From contig NZ_JONP01000017.1 in assembly GCF_000711725.1 (NCBI RefSeq), forward strand, positions 1-64,000: a DNA stretch of 64,000 nucleotides, given 5' to 3'. The stretch's first letter is position 1; each line of letters opens with the position of its first letter. Below, in pieces: positions 27,053 to 35,038 of the stretch. The position numbers and the translations under genes were made by a program. Below the pieces are notes generated by a model. That model searched no databases. It was not told where the DNA came from and was given only the letters and a program-made list of their open reading frames with translations. This DNA is from Roseomonas aerilata DSM 19363. GTDB taxonomy: Bacteria; Pseudomonadota; Alphaproteobacteria; Acetobacterales; Acetobacteraceae.

Positions 27053-27241
27053 ATGAGCAGGATCTCCCTTCGCCTCGCCATGCTCTGCCTCTTCGTGCTT
27101 ACCATCCCGCAGACCGAGAGGATTCCAGGCACCAACCCGGGCTCGCCCGCCTCGGTACCCGTGTCTTCCGGTCCGGCCGGTCTCCCCGCCGACCCAGACT
27201 GGCTCCTCTCCGCGGAGGCCGAGGCGGCTACCGACTGGTAG
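27053..27241 (+). CDS. small secreted peptide of unknown function
   Basis: 62 aa, starting MSRISLRLAMLCLFVLTIPQ, a convincing signal sequence, followed by a Pro/Gly/Ser-rich tail ending AATDW. The ATG at 27053 has GGAGG 7 bases upstream. It lies between the haloperoxidase-like gene and the Crp-type regulator on the same strand. No family recognised. Confidence 0.5.
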   Translation: MSRISLRLAMLCLFVLTIPQTERIPGTNPGSPASVPVSSGPAGLPADPDWLLSAEAEAATDW

Positions 27242-27377
27242 GCCTACCCTGCCTGACGGCTAGGCCGGCCGAACGATCGGCAGAGGACTCCGGCAGGGCC
27301 ACCGGCGCCTTGAGCCAGGAACCAGGAGGATGGTCATCTTCACACCGGGCGTCGCGCCAGCCCACGGAGCCGATCCC

Positions 27378-28067
27378 ATGGACGATCTCAGTCGCCTCCC
27401 CTTCTTCCGTCCCTTCGGTCGCACGGAGTTGGAGCCCCTTACGGCCGTCGCGCACTGGCGCGACTTCTCCGCCGGCCAAACCGTGCTCGAGGCGGGCGAC
27501 TCGACGCAGGAGGTGTGCTTTATCGCCGAGGGCGAGTTGCGCGTGATCGCGCGCAGCAGCGGCGGCCACGAGATCATCCTGAACGAGCTCGGCCCAGGAA
27601 GTATCTTCGGCGAGATCGCGACGGTCGATGGAGAGCCGCGCTCGGCCACCATCGTCGCGCTCACGCGGGCCCGTGTCTGCGCGGTCGCGGCCTCGCCCTT
27701 CATGACCTTTGCGCTGTCGACGCCTGGGGCCTCGCACCACCTTATGCGGCGTCTCGCCGCGCTCGTGCGCGACAAGGACCTGCAGCTGCTAGAGCTCACG
27801 GTCCTCCCAGTGCGCGCGAGGCTGGCGGCGCTGCTGCTCCGGCTGTCGCGCCCGCGAGAGGGCGGAGGGCGGATCGTCTCGCCACCGCGCCCGCACCACG
27901 AACTCGCGTCGCGCATCGGCGCAAGGCGCGAGATAGTCTCGCGCACGCTTGGCGCTATGCGCCGCGAAGGCCTTTTGGAAACGACCCGGGGCGGCATCGT
28001 GCTGTCGCGCCCCGAAGCCCTACAAACAGAGGTCGAACTGAGCTACGGCGCGCGCCCGGGATCGTAG
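27378..28067 (+). CDS. Crp/Fnr-family transcription regulator
   Basis: About 229 aa from the ATG at 27378, which has GGAG 8 bases upstream; an in-frame ATG at 27330 would add 16 residues but has its GGAGG directly adjacent. The N-terminal cyclic-nucleotide-binding fold shows FSAGQTVLEAGD, then GPGSIFGEIATVDGEPRSAT, close to the phosphate-binding cassette (FGE-x-A-x-x...R-S-A). The C-terminal winged helix carries HHELASRIGARREIVSRTLG. It binds DNA in response to cAMP, cGMP or another signal. Its place 1.6 kb after a nucleotide cyclase on the same strand makes a signalling pair plausible. Confidence 0.85.
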   Translation: MDDLSRLPFFRPFGRTELEPLTAVAHWRDFSAGQTVLEAGDSTQEVCFIAEGELRVIARSSGGHEIILNELGPGSIFGEIATVDGEPRSATIVALTRARVCAVAASPFMTFALSTPGASHHLMRRLAALVRDKDLQLLELTVLPVRARLAALLLRLSRPREGGGRIVSPPRPHHELASRIGARREIVSRTLGAMRREGLLETTRGGIVLSRPEALQTEVELSYGARPGS

Positions 28068-28232
28068 CCCACGCCTCGGCCCGATCCACGGCAACCTGGA
28101 GACTGCCCGACCGTGAGGCCGCCGAATGGCGCACGCCGGCATCGCGGCGGACGCCTGACCTTCGGCACGCCATCCGCCTACACAAATAGCGCGAGCAGTC
28201 CTCGCTCCCGCCCGCGTGTCGCAACGGCCACG

Positions 28233-29228
28233 TCACTGGATGTTTGGTCCCGGGATTTGGTGGTGCGGGTCGGCGGTGAAGGGTTTCGGCTCGATCTGGT
28301 AGGTACGAAGGATGAACTCGTAGGGGGTGAGGCCCTTCAGGGTCTTGAGCCTGCGTGCAAAGTTGTAGGCAGCGACGAACTGGTCGAGGTGCTGTCGTAG
28401 CTCGTCGTGGGTCTCGTATTGGTAGCGTTTGACCGTCGCCTCCTTGATCGTGCGGTTCATCCGCTCGACCTGCCCATTCGTCCACGAATGCCGGGGCTTG
28501 GTCAGCCGGTGATCGATGTTGTTCCCGGCGCAGACATACTCGAAGGCATGGGCGCGAAAGAGCTCCCCTTGTCCATGGCCTTCCCTGATCTGCGCGGCCG
28601 TCGAGCGGATGTTGCCCGGTGAGGTGAAGTGCGTGCCGTTGTCCGTGAGCACGGTGTGGATGCGGTAGGGCACGGCCTTGATGAGCGTCCGGAGGAAGTC
28701 GGCGGCGTTGCGGCGAGTGACCTTCTCGCGCAGTTCGACGAAGGCGAACTTGGAGGTTCGGTCGATGGCGACAAGCAAGTAGAGGCGCCCCTGCGCGGTG
28801 CGCACCTCGGCGATGTCCACGTGGAGGTAGCCGATGGGATAGACCTTGAAGCGCTTCTTGGCGGTCGAGGCACTGTCCGGCTCGGGCAGTCGGGAGATGC
28901 CGTGACGCACCAGGCAGCGGTGGAGCGAGGACCGGGTCAGCTGCGGTAGACTGGGTTGCAGAGCGTAGAGGAGGTCGTCGAGCGGCAGCAGGGTGTGGCG
29001 GCGAAAGGCGACGATGATCGCCTCCTCCTCGACCGAGAGAACCGTGGACTTCGGTTCCTTCGGCCCAGTCGGCAGGTCGGTAACAGACCCACGCGCCTTC
29101 CACTTGGCGACGGTCTTCGGGTTCACCCCATAGCGCTTGGCCAGCCCTCTCAGGCTCTCTTGACTATGCTGTATCGCTCGACGGATTGCCTCCGTCGTCG
29201 TGGTGCTGCCGTGGAGAAGCTGCCCCAT
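28233..29228 (-). CDS. IS481-family transposase
   Basis: 331 aa from the ATG at 29228 with AAGGA 7 bases upstream; a GTG at 29243 would add five residues. The N-terminal HTH (ESLRGLAKRYGVNPKTVAKW) is followed by an rve integrase core. Numbered from the GTG, the catalytic residues are D143 (YLHVDIAE), D201 (LTDNGTHF) and E260 (NGQVERMN). All three are present and the frame is clean, so the element is potentially active. It is a different lineage from the split IS481 at 46.2/50.5 kb. Confidence 0.9.
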   Translation of the reverse strand: MGQLLHGSTTTTEAIRRAIQHSQESLRGLAKRYGVNPKTVAKWKARGSVTDLPTGPKEPKSTVLSVEEEAIIVAFRRHTLLPLDDLLYALQPSLPQLTRSSLHRCLVRHGISRLPEPDSASTAKKRFKVYPIGYLHVDIAEVRTAQGRLYLLVAIDRTSKFAFVELREKVTRRNAADFLRTLIKAVPYRIHTVLTDNGTHFTSPGNIRSTAAQIREGHGQGELFRAHAFEYVCAGNNIDHRLTKPRHSWTNGQVERMNRTIKEATVKRYQYETHDELRQHLDQFVAAYNFARRLKTLKGLTPYEFILRTYQIEPKPFTADPHHQIPGPNIQ

Positions 29229-29283
29229 AGTGCGTCCTTCCACTCAGGGGAAAAGACCGCACCATCAAACCCTGGGATCAACA
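28241..29283 (-). mobile_element. IS481-family insertion sequence, intact
   Basis: About 1,043 bp bounded by imperfect inverted ends: the left end (28241-28268) and the right end (29257-29283, read inwards) share TGTT, TCCC, TTTG and TGGTGCGG blocks with one gap and four mismatches. The transposase gene inside has no stops or shifts; its stop codon lies just beyond the left end as drawn, so the true end may be a few bases further out. No certain target duplication was found. Confidence 0.75.
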
Positions 29284-29395
29284 TCTTAGGCCGGCCGCGC
29301 GCCGGGCGTGCGCTGGCGCACAGCGGACGGCCTCCCACGTGGGCTACCCCATGCAGGCGGCAATACCGCCGCACCGATTCAAGGCAGAATATCCC

Positions 29396-29620
29396 ATGCG
29401 CAAGCTCTTCGCCGCCGCCCTCGCCGCCCTCGCCGTCGCCGGTGCGACGCCCTCTTTCGCCGAGGGCGATTATGTCGCGGGCCCCACCGCCTTTGCCACT
29501 TGGACTCAGCCCAACGCCCGCTCGCCGCTCGCCGGCTCCGGCAACTGCACGCTGCCCGGCCCTAATGCCGGCGTCAGCCCCACGCTGGCGAACTTTGAGC
29601 TCTCGACCCAGAGCAACTGA
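29396..29620 (+). CDS. small exported protein, unknown
   Basis: 74 aa beginning MRKLFAAALAALAVAGATPS, a clear signal peptide with probable cleavage at SFA. The mature part contains GSGNCTLPGPNAG. Reading on past the TGA at 29618 gives another 36 or so plausible residues (TFALLCSGLATSTGGWARHV), so the gene may be a shortened version of a longer one. No family recognised. It is flanked by IS481 and the phage block. Confidence 0.5.
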   Translation: MRKLFAAALAALAVAGATPSFAEGDYVAGPTAFATWTQPNARSPLAGSGNCTLPGPNAGVSPTLANFELSTQSN

Positions 29621-29913
29621 ACCTTTGCCCTGCTCTGCTCGGGCCTGGCCACCAGCACAGGCGGCTGGGCCCGACATGTCGACGGGACCGTGGCGGTGTT
29701 CGGCTTCGTAATACTTGGCTGGGTGCCGGCGTAAATCTCGGCACGTCAGTCCGCTTCCGGGAAGGCAGTACCGACGTGCTGGTGGTCGATATGGGCGCAA
29801 AGCGGACCTGCGTCACTTGCCTTTTCCTTTGCCCATGGGGTGTTCAGCACCGAGCAACGGTCCTTGCTTGGTGTTGAACATAGGCAGGCAGGCTGGTGCG
29901 ACCCTGATCCGCG

Positions 29914-30315
29914 TCAGTCTTCGTCCGGCGCCTCGGTGGCGGTCCCCTCGATGCTGAATTCAGTGGCCGGAGGATCACGCCCGTTCTCCGGAAGGTAGAT
30001 CGTCACCAGGGGCGCGCCCCCGCCGGCGCTGACGGTCACATCATGCTTTTCGCGCCAGCCCGCACGAGCCTTCATCCAGAAGATCGCCGCGGCGACGTTG
30101 TTGCCCTCCGTGGCCATGCGAAAGAGGCTCTGCCCCACCTTGGCGGTGGCCTCGATGGAGCCGCGGTCCAGCTCGCGCCGGAAGTGCTTGCGCAGCGTCT
30201 TGGGGTCGACGTCCAGCAGGGTGGCGATGTCGTCATGGGGCACGCCGTAGCCCGACATCGCCCGGACGGTCCTCCTCTGCTCCTCAGTGGGCTGGAAGAG
30301 GGAGCCTTGCGCCAT
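29914..30315 (-). CDS. phage-type HTH protein (small-terminase-like)
   Basis: 133 aa. The N-terminal half is an HTH region, MSGYGVPHDDIATLLDVDPK followed by TLRKHFRRELDRGS. The centre (GQSLFRMATEGNNVAAAIFW, MKARAGWREK) is a pattern I associate with small phage proteins located near terminase and methylase genes. It starts one base after the stop of the methyltransferase gene, so the two are co-transcribed. No large terminase gene follows in the window, so the phage block is incomplete. Confidence 0.6.
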   Translation of the reverse strand: MAQGSLFQPTEEQRRTVRAMSGYGVPHDDIATLLDVDPKTLRKHFRRELDRGSIEATAKVGQSLFRMATEGNNVAAAIFWMKARAGWREKHDVTVSAGGGAPLVTIYLPENGRDPPATEFSIEGTATEAPDED

Positions 30316-30316
30316 C

Positions 30317-31582
30317 TCAACTCACCTCCGCCCGCTGAGCCTGAATGGTGGCGAAGCTGCCGCCATCCCTCTCCAGCCGAGCCTCCTGGCCAGTGAAAGC
30401 CTGCCAACGGAGCGCCGCCACATCGACGTAGGCCGGGCTCAGTTCGACAGCATGGCAGGCGCGCCCTGCCATCTCGGCGGCGATGAGGGTGGTGCCACTG
30501 CCCGAGAAGGGCTCGTACACGGCCTGGCCGGGCGAGGAGTTGTTCTCGATCGGCCGCCGCATGCACTCGACCGGCTTTTGGGTGCCGTGGACGGTGTCTG
30601 CGTCCTGATCTCGGCTGGGGATGGACCAGAGCGTGGTCTGCTTGCGATCACCGGCCCAGTGACCCTTGGCACCCTCCCGTACAGCGTACCAGCAGGGCTC
30701 GTGCTGCCAGTGATAGTGGCCCCGGCTCAGCACCAGGCGCTCCTTGGCCCAGATGATCTGGGCACGGATGGAGAACCCGCTGGCGGTGAGGCTCTCAGCC
30801 ACGGTGCTGGCGTGCAGGGCACCGTGCCAGACATAGGCGACATCTCCCGGAAAGAGTGCCCAGGCCTCGCGCCAGTCCGCCCGGTGGTCGTTCAGCACCT
30901 TGCCCGTTCGGGCGGTCTTGCTGTTATCCAGCGCCTCATTGCGCCAGGCGGGATCGTACTCCACGCCGTAGGGCGGGTCTGTGACCATCAGGTGGGGACG
31001 CACGCCACCAAGGACCGTCGAGACAACGCCCGGGTCGGTGCAGTCGCCGCAGACTAGGCGGTGGCGCCCCAGCAGCCAGACGTCGCCCAGGCGGCTGACC
31101 GGCACGTCCGGGACGGGCGGCACCGCGTCGGGGTCAGTCAGCCCAGAGGTGGGATCGGCGAGGAAGCCCGCGATCTCCAGCTCATCAAAGCCGGTCAGCG
31201 CCAGATCGAAGCCCTCCGCCTGGAGGTCACCAAGCTCCATACGCAGGAGTTCATCATCCCACCCAGCGGAGAGGGCCAGGCGATTGTCTGCCAGGATGTA
31301 CGCGCGCCGCTGAGCCGGGCTGAGATGGGACAGCTCGAGGGTCGGAACTTGCATCATGCCAAGCAGGCGAGCGGCCAACAGTCGGCCATGTCCTGCGATG
31401 ACGCCGCGCTCCCCATCCACGAGGATGGGATTGGTGAAGCCGAACTCGCGAATGCTCGCCGCAATCTGCACCACCTGCGCCTGCGAGTGGGTGCGCGCAT
31501 TGCGCGCGTAGGGCACCAGCTCGGAGACAAGGGCGGCTTTGTAGGAGGGGAAGGTCGCTGAGACAGCGCGGCAGTCGGTCAC
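30317..31582 (-). CDS. ParB-like domain/DNA methyltransferase fusion
   Basis: 421 aa. Residues 14-110 are a ParB/Srx-type nuclease-fold domain (PYARNARTHSQAQVVQIAAS, VIAGHGRLLAARLLG). The rest is an N4/N6-type DNA methylase of the beta order: DPPY at 202-205 comes before the S-adenosylmethionine motif EPFSGSGTT (about 369-377). This fusion is typical of temperate phages and phage-like islands of Alphaproteobacteria and probably protects phage DNA from restriction. It is immediately upstream of the HTH protein. The target sequence cannot be read. Confidence 0.85.
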   Translation of the reverse strand: MTDCRAVSATFPSYKAALVSELVPYARNARTHSQAQVVQIAASIREFGFTNPILVDGERGVIAGHGRLLAARLLGMMQVPTLELSHLSPAQRRAYILADNRLALSAGWDDELLRMELGDLQAEGFDLALTGFDELEIAGFLADPTSGLTDPDAVPPVPDVPVSRLGDVWLLGRHRLVCGDCTDPGVVSTVLGGVRPHLMVTDPPYGVEYDPAWRNEALDNSKTARTGKVLNDHRADWREAWALFPGDVAYVWHGALHASTVAESLTASGFSIRAQIIWAKERLVLSRGHYHWQHEPCWYAVREGAKGHWAGDRKQTTLWSIPSRDQDADTVHGTQKPVECMRRPIENNSSPGQAVYEPFSGSGTTLIAAEMAGRACHAVELSPAYVDVAALRWQAFTGQEARLERDGGSFATIQAQRAEVS

Positions 31583-31787
31583 GGCAAAGCTCCTGCCGAG
31601 TAGCGGATGCGGGGAAGAGAGCGTCTTGCGGACACCATTGCCGTTCTCAGTTCGTGATGCTCCGGCGACGCAGCGACGGTTGCGACAGTCTTTGCGTACG
31701 AGCCGCTATACGTGCGCGTGTATGGCGCACAAACGAGAAAATGCGTCGCACATGTCGCTAGTGTCGCTGTGGAACAAACAGGGCGCT

Positions 31788-33194
31788 TCATCGGTCATTC
31801 TCCTGCCAGCTGTGAGTCACTAGATCGGGCCTCACGCGAAGACCGAGGAAGCCGCGCCCACGAAATAAGCTGCAATCCTTTGCTCGACGAAAGTTCTGAC
31901 GTTCCAGCATGGTGGCGAACGATTTCGCGTTGCGCGGCTCCTCTCCCCGGCTTTGAGCAAAGCTTCGGAAGGATGCAAAAAGATTGGAACTCGTGTCGCC
32001 GTACTCGCTTCCAACTTCGCAGGACTCCTCAATCCACTGCGCAATGAAGTCTTGCTCATCGAAGTAATGAGCAGTCGCCTCTCTAACCACTTTGGGCGCC
32101 TGCAAGCCCTGGCGCTGCCAGACGAGGCAGCCCTCTATCGCCCAACGTAGTATCCCCGGCCACTCTCTGCGGAGCTTCTCGGACAGCTCGCGGTCGGGGC
32201 TGAGCGGCTTGTGAACGAACGGCACGATGTTGAAGCGCCGGCGAGCAGCATCGTCGACGTTCCTGAGCGCTGGCTTGTGATTGCCGCTGACGGTGAGCTT
32301 GAACGTCGGCGTGTAGGTAAAGAAATCCCGGCGCATAAAGCGAGCTGTGACCCGATCACCACCGGTGAGCGTCTTAATTCGCTGCTCAGCCCAGGCCTGG
32401 TTTTCCTCCGTTTCCGTAGTCATCACAAGGCGAGATCCATTCAGTAGCGCCAGATCAGCTGGATGCTTGTCGCCTTTTGAAGCGGTAAATGTGTCCATCG
32501 CAGCGCTGGTTGCGTAGTCACCGAAGATGCTGGCTACGGTATTGAGCAGGACACCTTTGCCGTTTCCGCCAGGGCCGTAGACGAAGATTAGCGCATGCTC
32601 TCGCGTGTCGCCAGTAAGACAGTATCCAAACCAGCGTTGCAGAAATGCGATCAGATCGGCATCTTGCGCAGTGGCTTGATCTAGGAACGACAACCAGACC
32701 GGACAATCGATCTCTCGCGAGGGCACGACCGCCGTGCTGAGGCAGATCAAGTCGTCCTGAGAGGAAGCCCGAAGTACGCCGGTCCGCAGGTCAACGGTTC
32801 CGTCCGGCGTACCGAGCAGCCACGGATCGCGGTTCCAAGCATCGCTTTTTGTCGCAAAAGAGCGATCAGCCTGCGCGAGGCGCTCGACGCCCGCGGCGAA
32901 TGCGGCTCTTCCAGCGGCGACAATCATCCGCTCCGTGCCACCAGCCGCGCAGCTGCGGGAGAGTGTGCGGGCAACATCCAGCACGAGGCGAGTTTCTTCC
33001 GGGCGCCAAACTGAACCGCTCCAGAAGTACCATCTGCCGGCGTGATGGCAGAACTTCAACTGGCCGCTGTGCGCTTTTGCCAGAACAGCAGCAACACTGT
33101 CCTCAGTGATAGGCTCATCGGCTAGCTTTGAACTTCGCTTGCTTTGGTCGTAGCGCTTGATCGGCTGCAGCTTCCTCGCGCCCCTGATAGACAT
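31788..33194 (-). CDS. D5/P4-type phage primase-helicase (SF3)
   Basis: 468 aa from the ATG at 33194, which has GGAGG 6 bases upstream; the frame is open to 33209. The D5-like N-terminal domain includes WYFWSGSVWRPEETRLVLDV. The SF3 helicase core has Walker A YGPGGNGKGV (about 206-215) and a following MTTETEENQAWAEQRIKTLT region. It unwinds and primes DNA for replication of a phage or satellite. The archaeo-eukaryotic primase half of larger P4 alpha proteins is absent, so this is a helicase-only form. Its codon use is less GC-rich than the core genome. Confidence 0.85.
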   Translation of the reverse strand: MSIRGARKLQPIKRYDQSKRSSKLADEPITEDSVAAVLAKAHSGQLKFCHHAGRWYFWSGSVWRPEETRLVLDVARTLSRSCAAGGTERMIVAAGRAAFAAGVERLAQADRSFATKSDAWNRDPWLLGTPDGTVDLRTGVLRASSQDDLICLSTAVVPSREIDCPVWLSFLDQATAQDADLIAFLQRWFGYCLTGDTREHALIFVYGPGGNGKGVLLNTVASIFGDYATSAAMDTFTASKGDKHPADLALLNGSRLVMTTETEENQAWAEQRIKTLTGGDRVTARFMRRDFFTYTPTFKLTVSGNHKPALRNVDDAARRRFNIVPFVHKPLSPDRELSEKLRREWPGILRWAIEGCLVWQRQGLQAPKVVREATAHYFDEQDFIAQWIEESCEVGSEYGDTSSNLFASFRSFAQSRGEEPRNAKSFATMLERQNFRRAKDCSLFRGRGFLGLRVRPDLVTHSWQENDR

Positions 33195-33297
33195 GTACGC
33201 CCTCCACAACAGTGATGAGGGTCGTCAAAGGAGAGGATCGAAGAAGCATATGCGAGCAGCATAGTCAGCTGGCTTGCGGAGCAGATGTGCTTCGGAG

Positions 33298-34134
33298 TTA
33301 TGCCTTAATGCCCTTGGACTGTGCTTTGAGGCGATTGTAATCCGATCGGATGCTGTTCTCGATCGGCTTGGCGGAGGGTGTATGGAAAGACGGCGCCTTG
33401 TCTTTGATCCATCTTTCAAGGGCCTCCGACTCCCCTATAATGGATGGCAGCATCTCGCCATTTTCGGCACGGTGTTGAAGCTTGCGTTTTATGAGTGGCA
33501 TCAAAGAGACGCCAGCGCTCGGACTGAGCGGTGTTTGATCGTCGACTACGCGCCTGGCGTGTTCCTCCAAGACAGTGAGGATGTCTTCATCACTCATGTT
33601 CCGGACACCATCCTTCTGGAGAATGCTTGTGACATCCGGAGTTCGCGTGGCTGTGTGTGCAGTGGACGGTTCGGTGGACTGGACGCGCGAAGCTTTCACG
33701 CTAACCCAGCGGAAGCTCTCCACTTCCACAACATTTTGGGCGGTATCGATACGGTAATCCAAAATCCATTCACTAGGGATAGGTCCCCTTGTTGCCTCGC
33801 GCTCGGGGCTGGTTTGCACGCCGCTCATGGTAAGATGTCCACGTTCTACCATCGCGCGGAAATCGGCTTCCAGCCGTTTGTTGGCAGCTTGAAGTGCGGA
33901 CTTCAGTTCATGAGAACGGAGAACCTCCAGTTCGTCGTTGAACACCTCCGCTTGTGGAAGAACACGGAAGGTTCCCTCAAGCCGCTCTCGCTGCAAATCC
34001 AGCATGCGTTGCCTAATCGCTTCATCCTGCTCGTCTGCATTTCGTGTGGCGTCCTGCACAGCCTCGATGAGGCTGCGATGGCACCACCGCAAGAGCGCAT
34101 CGGAAAGAGGCAATTCTTCTTGTTCAGCGGACAT
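33298..34134 (-). CDS. hypothetical phage-block protein
   Basis: 278 aa, highly charged, with no signal peptide or membrane segment. Two helical, Glu/Arg-rich stretches (MLDLQRERLEGTFRVLPQAE, LKSALQAANKRLEADFRAMV) could form coiled coils. No recognised domain. It is on the same strand as the helicase and about 100 bp upstream of it, so a replication-linked role in the phage block is possible. Its start codon overlaps by one base the beginning of the divergent frame at 34134. Confidence 0.55.
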   Translation of the reverse strand: MSAEQEELPLSDALLRWCHRSLIEAVQDATRNADEQDEAIRQRMLDLQRERLEGTFRVLPQAEVFNDELEVLRSHELKSALQAANKRLEADFRAMVERGHLTMSGVQTSPEREATRGPIPSEWILDYRIDTAQNVVEVESFRWVSVKASRVQSTEPSTAHTATRTPDVTSILQKDGVRNMSDEDILTVLEEHARRVVDDQTPLSPSAGVSLMPLIKRKLQHRAENGEMLPSIIGESEALERWIKDKAPSFHTPSAKPIENSIRSDYNRLKAQSKGIKA

Positions 34135-34493
34135 TGGTTAACACCCGGAACGGCGTTGGTCCCTTATTGCTCGTGCTCGGCCATCCACGCATGAGATCGT
34201 GCTTCCCTCCTGCGCCGCTGATCAGTCCATCTCGGCGGCACGCGATTGAACCCGAACTCAAGCCCGCTCCCAAGGGCCATGCCTTCCTTATTGTTCAATC
34301 CAACACTTACCTTCCCCCGCACCTGCGCGACGTCTGCACTATCCTCGCAGCCGGGCTGGTGCGGCTCCGTGCCCACAGTGCCGAGGATCTCGCCCGCGAC
34401 ATCGGGCAGGCCGAGGGCCTGGGAGAGAGTTCGCTACACTTCCGGCCCGAACAGAGCGGTCGTGTCCCTCCACAAACTCGGAGACACGCATGA
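34134..34493 (+). CDS. small protein opening the recombinase operon
   Basis: Up to 119 aa; the start is uncertain (34134, or ATG 34191). The convincing part is the C-terminal 75 residues: LPPHLRDVCTILAAGLVRLR, then HSAEDLARDIGQAEGLGESS and LHFRPEQSGRV. From memory a similar small acidic-helix protein precedes DUF2924 genes in related bacteria. The stop TGA (34491-34493) overlaps the next ATG (34490) in ATGA, the same coupling as between the next three genes, which is the main evidence that it is real. Confidence 0.55.
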   Translation: MVNTRNGVGPLLLVLGHPRMRSCFPPAPLISPSRRHAIEPELKPAPKGHAFLIVQSNTYLPPHLRDVCTILAAGLVRLRAHSAEDLARDIGQAEGLGESSLHFRPEQSGRVPPQTRRHA

Positions 34494-35038
34494 CGCAGCA
34501 ATCGACAGAATGGCGCGGTAAAGGCATCGGACAGGGTCGCACCGCCCAACCGGCTCCCGTTCCACGTCCGGCAGTGACGTTCCCTGCTATCCCGCCCGCC
34601 GACGTGCTGGGCCGCCTGGCAGCCCTCCAGAGCGCCCCCACGGCTCACCTAAAGCAGCAGTGGCGGGAGCTGTTCGGCAAGGAGCCGCCGCCGTTCAACC
34701 GCGCCTACCTCCAGAGCCGCCTCGCCTACCGCATCCAGGAGCTCGCCTATGGTGGGCTGAGGCCCGAGACCCGCGCCCGCCTGGAGGCACTCGGGGAGCA
34801 GCTGGACGGCGGTAACGTGGTCCTCCGGCGCATCCGGGCCGACAGCCGCCCTCTGGCCGGCACCCGCCTTTTACGCGAGTGGCAGGGGGTGGAGCACGCG
34901 GTCACGGTGCTGGCAGACGGGTTCGAGTTCGAAGGGCGGCCCTACCGCTCCCTCTCGGCGGTGGCGCGGCACATCACCGGCACCCGGTGGAACGGCTGGA
35001 CCTTCTTCGGCCTCAAGGGTCAGGGGAGGGGCGCATGA
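34490..35038 (+). CDS. DUF2924-domain protein
   Basis: 182 aa. The domain begins near residue 50 (HLKQQWRELFGKEPPPFNRA, YLQSRLAYRIQELAYGGL). The C-terminal part (LLREWQGVEHAVTVLADGFE, GRPYRSLSAVARHITGTRWN, GWTFFGL) is the RAMA-like end found in this family. These proteins are regularly encoded directly before a large serine recombinase, as here, where ATGA joins the two genes; an accessory role in recombination is inferred. Translationally coupled on both sides. Confidence 0.85.
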   Translation: MTQQSTEWRGKGIGQGRTAQPAPVPRPAVTFPAIPPADVLGRLAALQSAPTAHLKQQWRELFGKEPPPFNRAYLQSRLAYRIQELAYGGLRPETRARLEALGEQLDGGNVVLRRIRADSRPLAGTRLLREWQGVEHAVTVLADGFEFEGRPYRSLSAVARHITGTRWNGWTFFGLKGQGRGA

